DNA of 64,000 nt. Source: CAYMUR01 sp964393615. GTDB lineage: Bacteria > Planctomycetota > Planctomycetia > Pirellulales > Pirellulaceae. Of this stretch, positions 18,824-27,812 are shown one piece after another (the first letter of the stretch is position 1; each line of letters starts with the position of its first letter). A program made the position numbers and the translations under genes. The stretch lies in the NCBI GenBank assembly GCA_964393615.1, contig CAYMUR010000018.1:6272-70271 (forward strand), given 5' to 3'. The notes below the pieces were generated by a model. That model did no database searches and was not told the origin of the DNA. It saw only the letters and a list, made by a program, of their open reading frames with translations.

Positions 18824-20614
18824 TCACTTTGAATCCATCGGGATCACGCCATTCCATCCATCGGGTGCAATGCGATTGTGCTGTGCAATCAAGACATTAA
18901 GAAAATCCTTGGCGTGGTCATCTGCCGGCACTTTGTGAAGTAGTTCGAACGCTGAATTCCAGTCCCCGTTCAACAAAGCATCCACTGCTTTTTCGTAGGT
19001 CGTAATGTGGTGATCAGTCAACAGTGGATAGTCAGCTTCGGGGGGCAACAGTTCACTTGTTTCCAGGGACTGTTGCATGCCATACGGCCGTACAACGGCT
19101 AGTCGACGTACACGGGCAACTTCTGGTGAGATGTGCGTACGAACGTAGTTTGCCGTATGTTCGTCAAGTACGATTCCAGCGCGTAGTCGCTTGGTCATAC
19201 CTTCCAGGCGCGATGCTAGGTTTACAACTGGGCCGAACACGGTTACTTTGACTTGGTCTACCGATCCAATTTTTCCGGCCACGGCGCGACCGGTTGCCAG
19301 GCCGAGGCCAATCTGAAAATCGGCTAGCGGATGTCCACAGCGGTTGGCACTGGTCGAGAATTCGGACCGAATGGCCAAGGCAGCTTGACAGGCACGTTCA
19401 ATGGCATCGGGCTGCGGAAACGGCCATCCCCAGAAGCCCATGGCTGCATCGCCATGAAAATCACCGACCACTCCACCTCCTTGAAGGATATGGCGAGTCA
19501 TCACTCCCATGGCCTGACTGACTCGCTCCAACAGTTCCAGCAAGTCATCGCTTGACAGTTCCGTTTGTCGTGAAAATCCGCGCAAATCGCAAAATAAAAC
19601 AGATACTTCCGTCTCGCGCGGGGCTAAGACGACATCCGGATCTTTTCCTGCCAGCGCTTCGAGTACCACCGGAGACAAGAACTGGCCCAACCCCGCAAGG
19701 CGTCGCAGGTCGAGCAGGTTTCCCAGCATTGTACCGGCCAGTTCCGCGAACTTGACTTCATCCCGCAAGTCGTGTGGATCAGAAACCCGCGAACCAGCTT
19801 GATGGGAGCTTGCAAAACTGCCTGCCATGTAGATGACCCATCCTCGACAAGTGTCTCCCGGTACGGGGGTGGCGAAAGCCCAGTCAACGTTGTCGCGCAC
19901 GGTATAATTAGTTGCATCTTGAGAATCAGGCCGGTTCCAGACATGCACAATGCTTTCGCGCTGTTCGGTGGCTTGACGCATCAAGCGTTCGCTGGGATGA
20001 AACGTTGATTCCGTCGCCAGTCGGCAATCCCAATGGAGTACGGTGGCATTTGGCTCACGGGTCTCTGATATGGGCGGTAGTTGGTCAACGTGGACTGATA
20101 CGATTGCAGCTGCATTAGCCCGTGCTACTCCCGACAGCAGGACGTTTACTAAACGCGTCAGTAATTCACGATCGCTCGAGGCACCTTCAATCATTTCTGG
20201 TAATCGAGAAAGAACTTGGATCCGTTGGTCTGCGTTGCGAAAAGCAAGCTGTTTAAGGTATTCCGGACTGAATGTCTGTTCGGTGACCGGGCGCGGGGCA
20301 TTCAGTGATATTTTGATTTCTTCCTCAGTAAGAGTGAACCTGGTGGTCCCGATGACAAAATGATTTCCAGATCGCATTCGCAGAGATTTACGTTCTTGCC
20401 CTTCATAGAAAACAGGATTTCTGGCCGAGTCAAAGAGTGTCACTTGGACATGAGTACCTGTCCACAACAGTTCTACGTGTCGTCGCGAGATTTGCTCATC
20501 CCAGGGTACGGCCCATGTTCCACTGGCTCGACCGATGACAACTTTTTCTCCGACAGGCAATGACCTGCGCCAGCGGAATTCTTGATGAACGCCTTGAGCA
20601 ATCAGGTCGGGCAT
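18824..20614 (-). CDS. FHA-domain class III nucleotidyl cyclase
   Basis: A 596-aa signalling protein. Residues 5-100 form an FHA domain (VVIGRASG, then ISRRHVELLW), which binds phosphothreonine. Residues 130-305 resemble a GAF-like region. Residues 335-510 are a class III cyclase catalytic domain: the metal Asp residues are D343 in LFCDLRGFS and D389 in GDAAMGFWG, and N465 and R469 in VNLASRLE are the transition-state residues. The Lys that normally selects adenine (xxKFxGD) is Asp here (D385), and the Asp/Thr of GDTVN is Pro, so substrate specificity is uncertain. There is no membrane segment. It is the last gene of an apparent operon, 15 bp after the DUF255 lipoprotein. Confidence 0.87.
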   Translation of the reverse strand: MPDLIAQGVHQEFRWRRSLPVGEKVVIGRASGTWAVPWDEQISRRHVELLWTGTHVQVTLFDSARNPVFYEGQERKSLRMRSGNHFVIGTTRFTLTEEEIKISLNAPRPVTEQTFSPEYLKQLAFRNADQRIQVLSRLPEMIEGASSDRELLTRLVNVLLSGVARANAAAIVSVHVDQLPPISETREPNATVLHWDCRLATESTFHPSERLMRQATEQRESIVHVWNRPDSQDATNYTVRDNVDWAFATPVPGDTCRGWVIYMAGSFASSHQAGSRVSDPHDLRDEVKFAELAGTMLGNLLDLRRLAGLGQFLSPVVLEALAGKDPDVVLAPRETEVSVLFCDLRGFSRQTELSSDDLLELLERVSQAMGVMTRHILQGGGVVGDFHGDAAMGFWGWPFPQPDAIERACQAALAIRSEFSTSANRCGHPLADFQIGLGLATGRAVAGKIGSVDQVKVTVFGPVVNLASRLEGMTKRLRAGIVLDEHTANYVRTHISPEVARVRRLAVVRPYGMQQSLETSELLPPEADYPLLTDHHITTYEKAVDALLNGDWNSAFELLHKVPADDHAKDFLNVLIAQHNRIAPDGWNGVIPMDSK

Positions 20615-20629
20615 ACAGGTCCTTGCTCT

Positions 20630-22717
20630 TCAGTCTTTGGTCTTTGGTTTTTCGGCGTTCGTTAATGCCATTGCAGCGGCCACCAGCCGGGTCAGAGACG
20701 CAGGAGATTGCACGAGCAGGTCTGCCGAGGATTGTATTGTGGCATTAGCACGATCCAGGTAATCCGTTTCATCAAGCGCACGAGCCAGATAGATGAGATT
20801 GTTTGCGGCGACAGATACTCCGGAAGGACGCACATTATCCACTGGATCTTTGGCACGGGCTATTAAAGACTGGTGATCTTCTGCGGTAAAGTAAAACCCG
20901 CCATGCTCATCATCCCAAAACAGCTCAATTTGCATTTGGGTCAATTGTTGGGCCTGGTCCAGCCACTTCCGATCCCCGGTAGCGCGATGGATCGCAATGA
21001 GTCCGTCTACGAAAAATGCATAGTCGTCCAGATAAGCAGCGAGTTCAGCGCGTCCTCCTGCATAGCTGCGCAACAAGCGGCCCTCTGCAGTCAACAAGTT
21101 GGTCAACACAAAATTAGCGGCTGACTGGGCCGAATCGAGATACGCTTTATTTTGTAAGATTCGGCCTGCATCTGCAAATCCACGGATCATCAGGCCATTC
21201 CAGCTGGTGATGATCTTGGTATCGGTTAAAGGGCGCTCACGTTGATTTCGTGCAGCAAGTAGTTTTTGCCGGATCGGTTTCAATGAGGCTTCTCGTTGGT
21301 GAAAAGCGTCATCCGATAGATCCAAAAGTCGTGTCACCAACAAAGGGGTGTAATAGTTTTGTTCAAAGTTGGCTGGCCCCTCCAAGCCGTAAACCGGAGC
21401 CAGCAGATTCCATTCGGTTTCCTCCAACAATGACTGAATCTCATCGAGCTGCCAGTTGTAAAATCGCCCTTCGTGACCTTCAGTTTCTGCATCGAGTGCT
21501 GCATAGTATCCACCATCAGGAGCTGTTAATTCCCGGGTGACGAATGCCAGAAGTTCTTCGACAACCAACCGATAGGCGGAGCGATTGGTGAGCTCGAAAG
21601 CTTCTGCATAGACGGAGGCCAACTGACCATTGTCGTACAGCATTTTTTCATAGTGAGGAATGTGCCAAAAACGATCGGTACTATAACGGTGAAAGCCACC
21701 CCCCCAGTGATCCCGAATACCACCTTCGGCCATGCGATCCAGGATTGTTTCCAACAATTGCCGCGCTTCGACAGTATCGCTTTTGCGTATCATTTCGATC
21801 AAAAGCATTAACTTGGAGGGTTCCGGAAATTTTGGTCGATCCGGTTGCGTTGCGCTGAATCCAAAACCCCCGTGAATTGGATCTGCTTCTGCGGTCAATT
21901 CCTGCAGGACTTTTTTAAAAAGTGCTTCATTCAGATCTACCTGGGTAGGCGCCGACTTGCGTTCCAGATGAACCTTCAAGGCTTCGGTCAATTGATCGGC
22001 ATAAAGATGTACCTTGTCGGCTTCCTCTTGCCACACTTTTTGCATTTTCTGCAAAATCGTCAGAAAACCTGGCGAACCGGGCCTGTCGTTGTCGCGGGCC
22101 GGAAAATAGGTGCCGCCAAAAAATGGTTTGGCATCTGGAGTAAGAAACATGGACATTGGCCAGCCGCCGCGGCCACTGATCATATGGACGGCTGTCATGT
22201 AAATGTTGTCGACGTCCGGACGCTCTTCGCGATCCACTTTGATACATACAAAATGTTCGTTCAATAATTGCGCGATTTCTTCGTCCATGAACGATTCGCG
22301 TTCCATGACATGGCACCAATAGCAACTAGAGTATCCAACCGACAAGAAAATCAGCTTGTTCTCACGCTTAGATCTTTCCAATGCCTCCTCGCCCCACGGA
22401 TACCAGTCGACTGGATTGTGTGCATGCAATAACAGGTAGGGACTTGTTTCCTGGGCAAGCCGGTTCTGGTGCTGTTGGGTCGGCTTGGTTTGGTTGTCCG
22501 GATGCACATTGACCGGAAGTACGGTGTCCGCAGCGATGTCACTGGGAGGTGTATCCTCGGAGGGAGTCTGGTCAGATAATGGGATGTTAGGTTCAGCATG
22601 CGCTGGGTCGGTACCTTCGTCTGCAGGTAACGATGGCAAGGGGGGACTGGAGATCGAATCCGCATCGTTTGAGCATCCCAGCAGAAGGACTGTCGCAAGA
22701 ATGGATCGCATTGCCAT
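20630..22717 (-). CDS. DUF255/thioredoxin-like lipoprotein (YyaL family)
   Basis: A 695-aa protein of the YyaL/spermatogenesis-associated 20 family: an N-terminal thioredoxin-like DUF255 domain followed by an alpha/alpha six-hairpin barrel related to N-acylglucosamine epimerases. The start region MAMRSILATVLLLGC is a lipoprotein signal peptide with lipobox LLGC, and is followed by an acidic, Pro-rich spacer. The redox-like CYWC motif lies in YSSCYWCHVMERESF, and the family block DREERPDVDNIYM follows. The frame is open up to 22882, but starting there would overlap the FHA gene by 125 bp and bury the signal peptide. Starts at 22717 or 22711 both fit. The biochemical activity of this family is not established. 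Confidence 0.85.
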   Translation of the reverse strand: MAMRSILATVLLLGCSNDADSISSPPLPSLPADEGTDPAHAEPNIPLSDQTPSEDTPPSDIAADTVLPVNVHPDNQTKPTQQHQNRLAQETSPYLLLHAHNPVDWYPWGEEALERSKRENKLIFLSVGYSSCYWCHVMERESFMDEEIAQLLNEHFVCIKVDREERPDVDNIYMTAVHMISGRGGWPMSMFLTPDAKPFFGGTYFPARDNDRPGSPGFLTILQKMQKVWQEEADKVHLYADQLTEALKVHLERKSAPTQVDLNEALFKKVLQELTAEADPIHGGFGFSATQPDRPKFPEPSKLMLLIEMIRKSDTVEARQLLETILDRMAEGGIRDHWGGGFHRYSTDRFWHIPHYEKMLYDNGQLASVYAEAFELTNRSAYRLVVEELLAFVTRELTAPDGGYYAALDAETEGHEGRFYNWQLDEIQSLLEETEWNLLAPVYGLEGPANFEQNYYTPLLVTRLLDLSDDAFHQREASLKPIRQKLLAARNQRERPLTDTKIITSWNGLMIRGFADAGRILQNKAYLDSAQSAANFVLTNLLTAEGRLLRSYAGGRAELAAYLDDYAFFVDGLIAIHRATGDRKWLDQAQQLTQMQIELFWDDEHGGFYFTAEDHQSLIARAKDPVDNVRPSGVSVAANNLIYLARALDETDYLDRANATIQSSADLLVQSPASLTRLVAAAMALTNAEKPKTKD

Positions 22718-22757
22718 TCCAGTGCTATTTGACAAAGATCGGCACAGCGGTTCTTGC

Positions 22758-23246
22758 TTAGATATCATGGGTGTGGTCATCAGACTGGTGGAGTTGCAGG
22801 GGCTCGATGAATTCTCCTCCGACGGTCGAAGGGCCTGCGGCATCTCCTTTGTCATCCTTGGAAAAGATGGTTGAATCGTCATCCGGAATGAACCTCATGG
22901 CGTTGTTTTTGTCGGACTCTGTACCAGCAAGATCCTGTTTGTTAAGGAGCATCTCTCCATAGAGTGCACGAAATGTTACCGTGCCGACCGTCAGCAAATC
23001 TCCTGGGGCCAGGTCCGCTTCCTCAACCCGTTCATGGCCAATATAAGTTCCGTTTAAGGATCCGAGGTCACGGACACGCACACCATTTTTTGATGCGTAT
23101 AACTCACAATGGCGTCTGCTCACCAGAGTATGGGGCAGCGAGATTCCAGCATCGCGTCCTCGCCCCAATACAAGCGGCAGCTGTACGGTTATTTCGGAGG
23201 GCCGCATGTCCCCGCCCACTACCACAAGTTTCAGATCCATATGCAT
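22758..23246 (-). CDS. FHA-domain protein
   Basis: A 162-aa protein with one FHA domain (residues 5-95) and all the usual phosphothreonine-contact residues: GRGRDAGI, SRRHCEL and LGSLNGTYIG. The C-terminal 60 residues are acidic and probably disordered (FIPDDDSTIFSKDDKGD). It starts a minus-strand operon, 40 bp before the lipoprotein gene and followed by the FHA/cyclase gene, so two FHA proteins flank one lipoprotein. An alternative start lies two codons downstream (23240). Ser/Thr kinases are abundant in planctomycetes and are the likely writers of its ligand, but none is in the window. Confidence 0.88.
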   Translation of the reverse strand: MHMDLKLVVVGGDMRPSEITVQLPLVLGRGRDAGISLPHTLVSRRHCELYASKNGVRVRDLGSLNGTYIGHERVEEADLAPGDLLTVGTVTFRALYGEMLLNKQDLAGTESDKNNAMRFIPDDDSTIFSKDDKGDAAGPSTVGGEFIEPLQLHQSDDHTHDI

Positions 23247-23751
23247 CCAGCTCGGATCTAGCGGATAGGTGATTTGTATACCACTTTGACATCATCCAAG
23301 ACGTCGCATCCGTCCATCAGTAGCACACACACCAAAAGTTTACACAGAGGAGTTCCCAGCGACAACGGTCCGACCAGGGGGCCTCATCGTATACCTCGAT
23401 GGTTAAGCATTACTAAATCATCCACTGAAAAGACCTTAGAGCTGACTGGAGAGCAAGGTAAATAGTGGAAAAGCGGGAGAAACCGTTCAATCAGAACGCT
23501 TTGATTCTCCCATGCGGTCTTGGAGGTCGGCACTCGCTACGTTCACTTGTTTCGTACAGGTTTTTAGGGTTTTGGGACCTGTTGGGATGGCTGAAAGAAA
23601 ATAGGGTGGTCCATGACCTTACGTGTCATGAGCTTGGCCGAAGAGAAGCATGTCGGCAGGGAGCGGTTAAAATCGCCCCCTGTGACCACGTTTTTCACGA
23701 GGTAGAGTGCGATTTACCAGACAAATCTGTTTTTTTGTAGGAGATGGCAAC
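23247..23751. other. Intergenic region, 505 bp
   Basis: The gap lies between divergent genes. A 91-codon plus-strand frame (23465-23740) is not protein-like. The last bases hold the AGGAG (23739-23743) of the next gene. Confidence 0.55.
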
Positions 23752-24102
23752 ATGCGATTCTATCAAAAAAATTGTCAATTCGATTATGGCCAGGCGCGTC
23801 TCGGAGACGTCAAAACGTATGGTGTACGCAGCACGCGTACTGGCCGCGTCACCATTACCGGGATCGAAATTCATGGAGAGTTGTTTGCACCGTCTCTTTG
23901 CTTCTGGCGGTCGTTTTTTCATCGTTTCAGCATTTCGACCGACGTTTTAAGGCTATACGATCCGTCGGAGGTGTTTGAGCGGGTTGTACAACGCGAATCG
24001 CGGACAAATATCCGCTACTGTATTGAACGGGACTCTGATGGATCCAGCACGATCGTGGTGGTATGTGCCGCTGCAGAAACCAGTAGGCCCTCCAACAATT
24101 GA
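23752..24102 (+). CDS. Short protein of a probable planctomycete family, possibly truncated
   Basis: A 116-aa frame with a proper AGGAG 8 nt before its ATG. The sequence is protein-like: MRFYQKNCQFDYGQARLGD, then VRSTRTGRVTITGIEIHGE, FWRSFFHRFSIS, DPSEVFERVVQRE and ending in AETSRPSNN. It has no signal peptide or membrane segment. From memory, not verified, this pattern resembles the N-terminus of longer planctomycete proteins, which would make the present frame a truncated or shortened version. The WYL regulator follows on the same strand about 190 bp downstream. The function is unknown. Confidence 0.6.
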   Translation: MRFYQKNCQFDYGQARLGDVKTYGVRSTRTGRVTITGIEIHGELFAPSLCFWRSFFHRFSISTDVLRLYDPSEVFERVVQRESRTNIRYCIERDSDGSSTIVVVCAAAETSRPSNN

Positions 24103-24191
24103 CATGCAAAATAGCAGTCATAGAGATCGAGCGAGACCCTTGCCAAAGATAATTTTTCGCTTTTCGTTTCTGCTGAGGAAAGGAACAACCG

Positions 24192-24311
24192 ATGAATGTC
24201 CCACTTACGATGGCAGCCGACTTGGACTACATTATCAGCCGAGACAGGAGGGAATTTCTCTATCACAAGATCGTGTGGGACCCCTGGTCATGGCGCGCAA
24301 CGAACAGCTAA
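24192..24311 (+). CDS. Possible 39-aa upstream ORF overlapping the WYL gene start
   Basis: An ATG preceded by GAGGAAAGGA opens a 39-codon frame (MNVPLTMAADLDYIISRDRR, then EFLYHKIVWDPWSWRATNS) that ends 22 bp inside the WYL coding region. The good ribosome-binding site contrasts with the weak one of the WYL gene, which suggests translational coupling. It could equally be a chance frame. Confidence 0.3.
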   Translation: MNVPLTMAADLDYIISRDRREFLYHKIVWDPWSWRATNS

Positions 24312-25303
24312 TTCGACAGCACAAATTATTACAGATTTTGGAACGATCCCGGTTTGGCCGGACGTTGGAGGAGATGCGAGATGACTTGGTCGACGAACTT
24401 GGCCTCTCATCATTGCATCCACGTAGTGTACGGCGTGATCTGGAAGCCTTGCAGGCGGCTGGGATCGATGTCGACGTCCATGACCTGCAGCGTGGAAAAG
24501 TGTGGAAATTGGGACCACAATTTCGTGGCTCTCAACCGATCACGGCTTCGGTGAGCGAACTTCTCGCTCTGTCGATCGGACGGGAACTGTTATACCCATT
24601 GTCCGGTACGCCGTTTTGGATTGGTGTCGAGAGTTTTTGGTCCAAGATTACAGAACGTATGCCGCCGGCAGTGTGGCAGCACTATGAACGGTTACGGGGG
24701 ATTCTTTATGTACGTGGTACGCTTGCCAAGTCGTACCGAAAACATGAAGGCATCATCAAAACCATCAATCGTGCGATTCAGCAGCATCGGGTTGTAAAAA
24801 TTGACTATCAGAGACTGGGTGAAGACAATCCACGGAAGCGAGAAATCGAACCTTATGCTGTCGTTGTGTATCAGTCGAGTCTGTATATCGTGGCCGCGGC
24901 ACGGGAAAGAGCTGAGAATTCTGAACGAATACGTCATTGGAAACTCGATCGGTTTCGTAAGGCCGAAGCGTTAGATGTGTATTTTAAGCCACCAGACAAC
25001 TTCGATTTAAATGACCATTTAGCACAGCGTCTTGGTATCTTTGGAGGTGGAAAACCGAAAAATTTTCGTATCCGTATCAGCCCTTATGCGGCCACTTGGG
25101 TCCGTGAAGATCCCTGGCATCCTGACCAAGAGGTAGAACAGCACAAAGACGGCAGTCTGACGCTGAAGGTCCGGGCTGTACACGAATTGGAGATTATTCC
25201 ACGCGTGTTAGCGATGGGCACCGAAGCCGAAGTACTGTCGCCAAAATCATGTCGGGATGCGATTGCCAAAATGGTTCAACAAATGGGAAAAATGTATCGC
25301 TGA
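24290..25303 (+). CDS. WYL-domain transcriptional regulator
   Basis: A 337-aa DNA-binding regulator. Residues 1-75 form a winged helix-turn-helix of the DeoR/HTH-11 type (LIRQHKLLQILERSRFGRT, SLHPRSVRRDLEALQAAGID). The WYL sensor domain covers about 160-235, with IEPYAVVVYQSSLYIVAA at the position of the name-giving motif, followed by a WCX-like C-terminal region (260-335). The frame is open upstream to 23975, but that part is not protein-like; the ATG at 24290 gives the expected MARNEQL start. WYL proteins sense nucleic-acid or nucleotide ligands. The target genes are not evident. Confidence 0.85.
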   Translation: MARNEQLIRQHKLLQILERSRFGRTLEEMRDDLVDELGLSSLHPRSVRRDLEALQAAGIDVDVHDLQRGKVWKLGPQFRGSQPITASVSELLALSIGRELLYPLSGTPFWIGVESFWSKITERMPPAVWQHYERLRGILYVRGTLAKSYRKHEGIIKTINRAIQQHRVVKIDYQRLGEDNPRKREIEPYAVVVYQSSLYIVAAARERAENSERIRHWKLDRFRKAEALDVYFKPPDNFDLNDHLAQRLGIFGGGKPKNFRIRISPYAATWVREDPWHPDQEVEQHKDGSLTLKVRAVHELEIIPRVLAMGTEAEVLSPKSCRDAIAKMVQQMGKMYR

Positions 25304-25866
25304 CCGAGACAGATCCCAGGATGGACCACGTCTCAGTCTACTGAGCCCGGAGAGAGGATTGGGGCAACGTCATCACCGCGACCGAAGGTGAAAACGAGGG
25401 CAGGGCTCGCTTTCGGTTTGACATTTTCTGAGTGTTATCTGCTGGCCAACTCCCTAATTTCTGTGGTCCAGTCTCTTGCTCTATCTTTCCTGATGTGTAC
25501 CTCTGAGTTACGCAAAATGGCGCAACTGTTGGAAGAAAATTCAATTCATACAGGCTGCTGGCAATGCGTGAAAAACTCAGTTGAATAATCTGTAAGTCTA
25601 TATTGTCAAATAGTTTGCGGGTTATATAAGTTGCGAGAATCGTGTCCATTGAAGGGGTTTTTTGGTGGTCGGCATACCATTTGCAATTTGAACAAAGGGC
25701 GTGCTAACGATGAGTGCCAGCCACAGTGATTTTTGCGACTCTCGGCCCAATTGGCTGGGATGTCGTCGGTATTCTGGGCCGCGTTTGCACCCACCGGACA
25801 AGATTTGACAAAAAAATCTGTAGGAATTGGAGTCTCACCGAACTCTTGCCGCTTTGGTTCGTAAAA
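25304..25866. other. Intergenic region, 563 bp, upstream of the sigma factor
   Basis: No gene was recognised. A weak sigma-54-like element is at 25669-25685. Short AT-rich frames on both strands lack family features. Confidence 0.5.
25669..25685 (+). promoter_or_regulatory. Weak sigma-54-like -24/-12 element
   Basis: TCGGCATACCATTTGCA keeps the GG and GC dinucleotides at the required 12-base offset and a full TTGCA, but departs from the consensus at three positions of the -24 part. It lies about 180 bp before the ECF sigma factor gene. Such a partial match can occur by chance. Confidence 0.25.
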
Positions 25867-26514
25867 ATGAATATAAGTACAAAAAGTCGTCAAATGATGG
25901 TTTCCAACGAGTTACCAGTGACAGAGTGGAGCGATGAGCAACTTTTCATGCGCTACTGCCAGTCGGGTCAACGCGATTGTTTTTCCCAACTCGTTCGGCG
26001 TTATGAAAAAGAGCTTTATAGCTATCTCCGCCAATATACGGGCAATTCCGAGATGGCGGAGGATGCGTTTCAGACGACTTTTTTACAAGTGCACCTGAAG
26101 TGTCATCAATTTGATTCAAGTCGTAAGTTTCGGCCGTGGTTGTATGCCATTGCAACGAATCAAGCGATCGATTTGCAACGGCGAAACCGTCGTCACCGCG
26201 CCGTCAGTTTGAATCATCCTGGAACAGAGGATGGGAGCCAAGTTGCCCAGTTAATGGACCTGTTGGAAAGCGATGAAGCGGGGCCTTTGCATCACCTACA
26301 GACTGCAGAACGTCGACAATGGGTGCAGAGTGCATTGAATGGGTTGCCTGAACATTTGCGGACGGTCGTTTTGTTGGTGTATTTTCAAGGGCTGAAATAC
26401 AGAGAAGCAGCGGATACGTTATCCATTCCGGTGGGAACAGTAAAGAGTCGTCTTCACGCGGCGATCCTCAAATTGAATGAGGCCTGGTATTCCACCAACA
26501 CCCAACTAAGGTGA
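25867..26514 (+). CDS. ECF-type RNA polymerase sigma factor
   Basis: A sigma-70-family factor of 215 aa from the first of three in-frame ATGs (25867, 25894, 25897); no clear ribosome-binding site decides between them. Region 2 is residues 35-105, with the core-binding and -10 recognition segment FQTTFLQVHLKCHQFD and FRPWLYAIATNQAID. Region 4 is 160-210, with LPEHLRTVVLLVYFQ and the HTH REAADTLSIPVGTVKSRLH. It lacks region 3, as in the ECF group. The next gene, 9 bp downstream, has anti-sigma features. The target promoters are unknown. Confidence 0.9.
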   Translation: MNISTKSRQMMVSNELPVTEWSDEQLFMRYCQSGQRDCFSQLVRRYEKELYSYLRQYTGNSEMAEDAFQTTFLQVHLKCHQFDSSRKFRPWLYAIATNQAIDLQRRNRRHRAVSLNHPGTEDGSQVAQLMDLLESDEAGPLHHLQTAERRQWVQSALNGLPEHLRTVVLLVYFQGLKYREAADTLSIPVGTVKSRLHAAILKLNEAWYSTNTQLR

Positions 26515-26523
26515 AGTTTTAGA

Positions 26524-27507
26524 ATGCGACAACAGTTGCTTGGATATCTGCTGGGTGCGTTGGAGTCCGCCGAGGAAGATCGTGTTGAGGAACAACTGCA
26601 GCAAGATCCAGCCTTATGTGAACAACTGGAGGAGCTGGACGCGAGTCTTGAACCTTTACGCCAACAACGTTCGCCTTATCCTGTACCAAAAGGTTTGGCG
26701 CAGCGAACGTGTCAGTTTGTCGAACGGGAAATCGAACAATCTCGGGTCGACTTGGCATCAGCTGCCGGGGTAGTGCCTGAAACCTCTTCGACAGGAGATC
26801 GTACCCGCCATTGGTCTCTGGCGGATATGGTGACTGCCGGCGGTGTGATGACAGCCATGGCTCTGTTATTCTTTCCAGCCATTGCTAATAGTCGATTCCA
26901 ATCTCAGGTGACTGGATGTCAAGATAATCTACGGCTATTGCATGTCGCATTGATGCAATACGCTGATGCCAACCATGGTTTCTTTCCGGCCGTACCAGGT
27001 ACGGGTGAGTTGTCATTCGCCGGGATTTATGGACCACTATTACATCATGGCGGGTATGCGGTTGACCCCGGTCTTTTTCACTGCCCTGCCGTGGCTGATT
27101 CGACTCATCGTAAATCCCTTGAAATACCGACGGTGTTGGAATTGCAGGCAAGACATGATCGGCAACTGGCGTTGTTGCGTCGTCGTGCGGGAGGGGACTA
27201 TGGGTGCAGCCTCGGGACCGTGGTCAATGGNNNNNNNNNNCGTGTCCATTTTGCCGTTATGGCGGATGCTCCCAGTCAGTCCCGTGCGGCGCGTCAAAGC
27301 ATCAACCATGCGGGCCACGGGCAGAATGTTCTGTTTGAAGATGGCCACGTCCATTTTCTGGTAAAATGTCAGGCTGACTTTGACAATGTGTTTCTCAGTG
27401 ACCGCCATCTTGTGGAACCGGGGCGACATCGAGACGACGCTGTGCTGGGTTACTGCACCGATTCGCCAGCGATTTATCAGGTCGGGTTAACAACAGATAG
27501 CGAATAA
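26524..27507 (+). CDS. Anti-sigma-like membrane protein fused to a pseudopilin/H-X9-DG-like domain
   Basis: A 327-aa protein, counting an N gap as printed. Residues 1-50 (QQLLGYLLGALESAEEDRVE, then EQLQQDPALCEQLEELD) look like the helical cytoplasmic part of anti-sigma factors, without the zinc Cys/His set. One membrane segment spans about 103-121. The outer part starts with CQDNLRLLHVALMQYADANH, the hallmark of DUF1559 prepilin-like proteins, and ends with HAGHGQNVLFEDGHVHF, close to the H-X9-DG motif (here H-X10-DG). It follows the ECF sigma gene by 9 bp and is probably its regulator. Ten N (residues about 236-239) interrupt the frame but keep it open. Confidence 0.8.
   Translation: MRQQLLGYLLGALESAEEDRVEEQLQQDPALCEQLEELDASLEPLRQQRSPYPVPKGLAQRTCQFVEREIEQSRVDLASAAGVVPETSSTGDRTRHWSLADMVTAGGVMTAMALLFFPAIANSRFQSQVTGCQDNLRLLHVALMQYADANHGFFPAVPGTGELSFAGIYGPLLHHGGYAVDPGLFHCPAVADSTHRKSLEIPTVLELQARHDRQLALLRRRAGGDYGCSLGTVVNXXXXRVHFAVMADAPSQSRAARQSINHAGHGQNVLFEDGHVHFLVKCQADFDNVFLSDRHLVEPGRHRDDAVLGYCTDSPAIYQVGLTTDSE
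27231..27240. other. Assembly gap, 10 N
   Basis: A run of exactly ten N lies inside the anti-sigma/pseudopilin-like gene. Its length is probably a placeholder, because a second gap in the window has the same length. The true number of missing bases is unknown here. Confidence 0.97.
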
Positions 27508-27812
27508 ATGGACCGCGCAGGACCTCACGGTGTTTGCCTCTCGCTGCATGTTATCACAGGGCATCAAATTTCCTGCCAGGAACATCACCACTGGTTGATA
27601 CCAAGATGATGGATAATGTGCATCGTCTGTTCGAAACAAAGCAAGGCGTTCCTGATATCTTACCCATGTGCCCCCTGGGATGCCTGCCTGTCACTAACGG
27701 CACGGTCAATGCTAACGAGCCGTGTTAACAAGTTCGCTGCAATGGCCGAAACTGGCTGCCGATCATTAGACTGGGAACTTTAACCAGCCCTTCGCGTTGA
27801 CTGCCTGCTCAT
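27508..27812. other. Intergenic region, 305 bp
   Basis: No gene, RNA or clear terminator was seen between these convergent genes. Confidence 0.6.

Noticed and set aside
23465..23740. 91-codon plus-strand frame before the 116-aa gene
   Set aside because: The sequence shows no domain or family pattern, and the real start signal of the next gene lies just after it in another frame.
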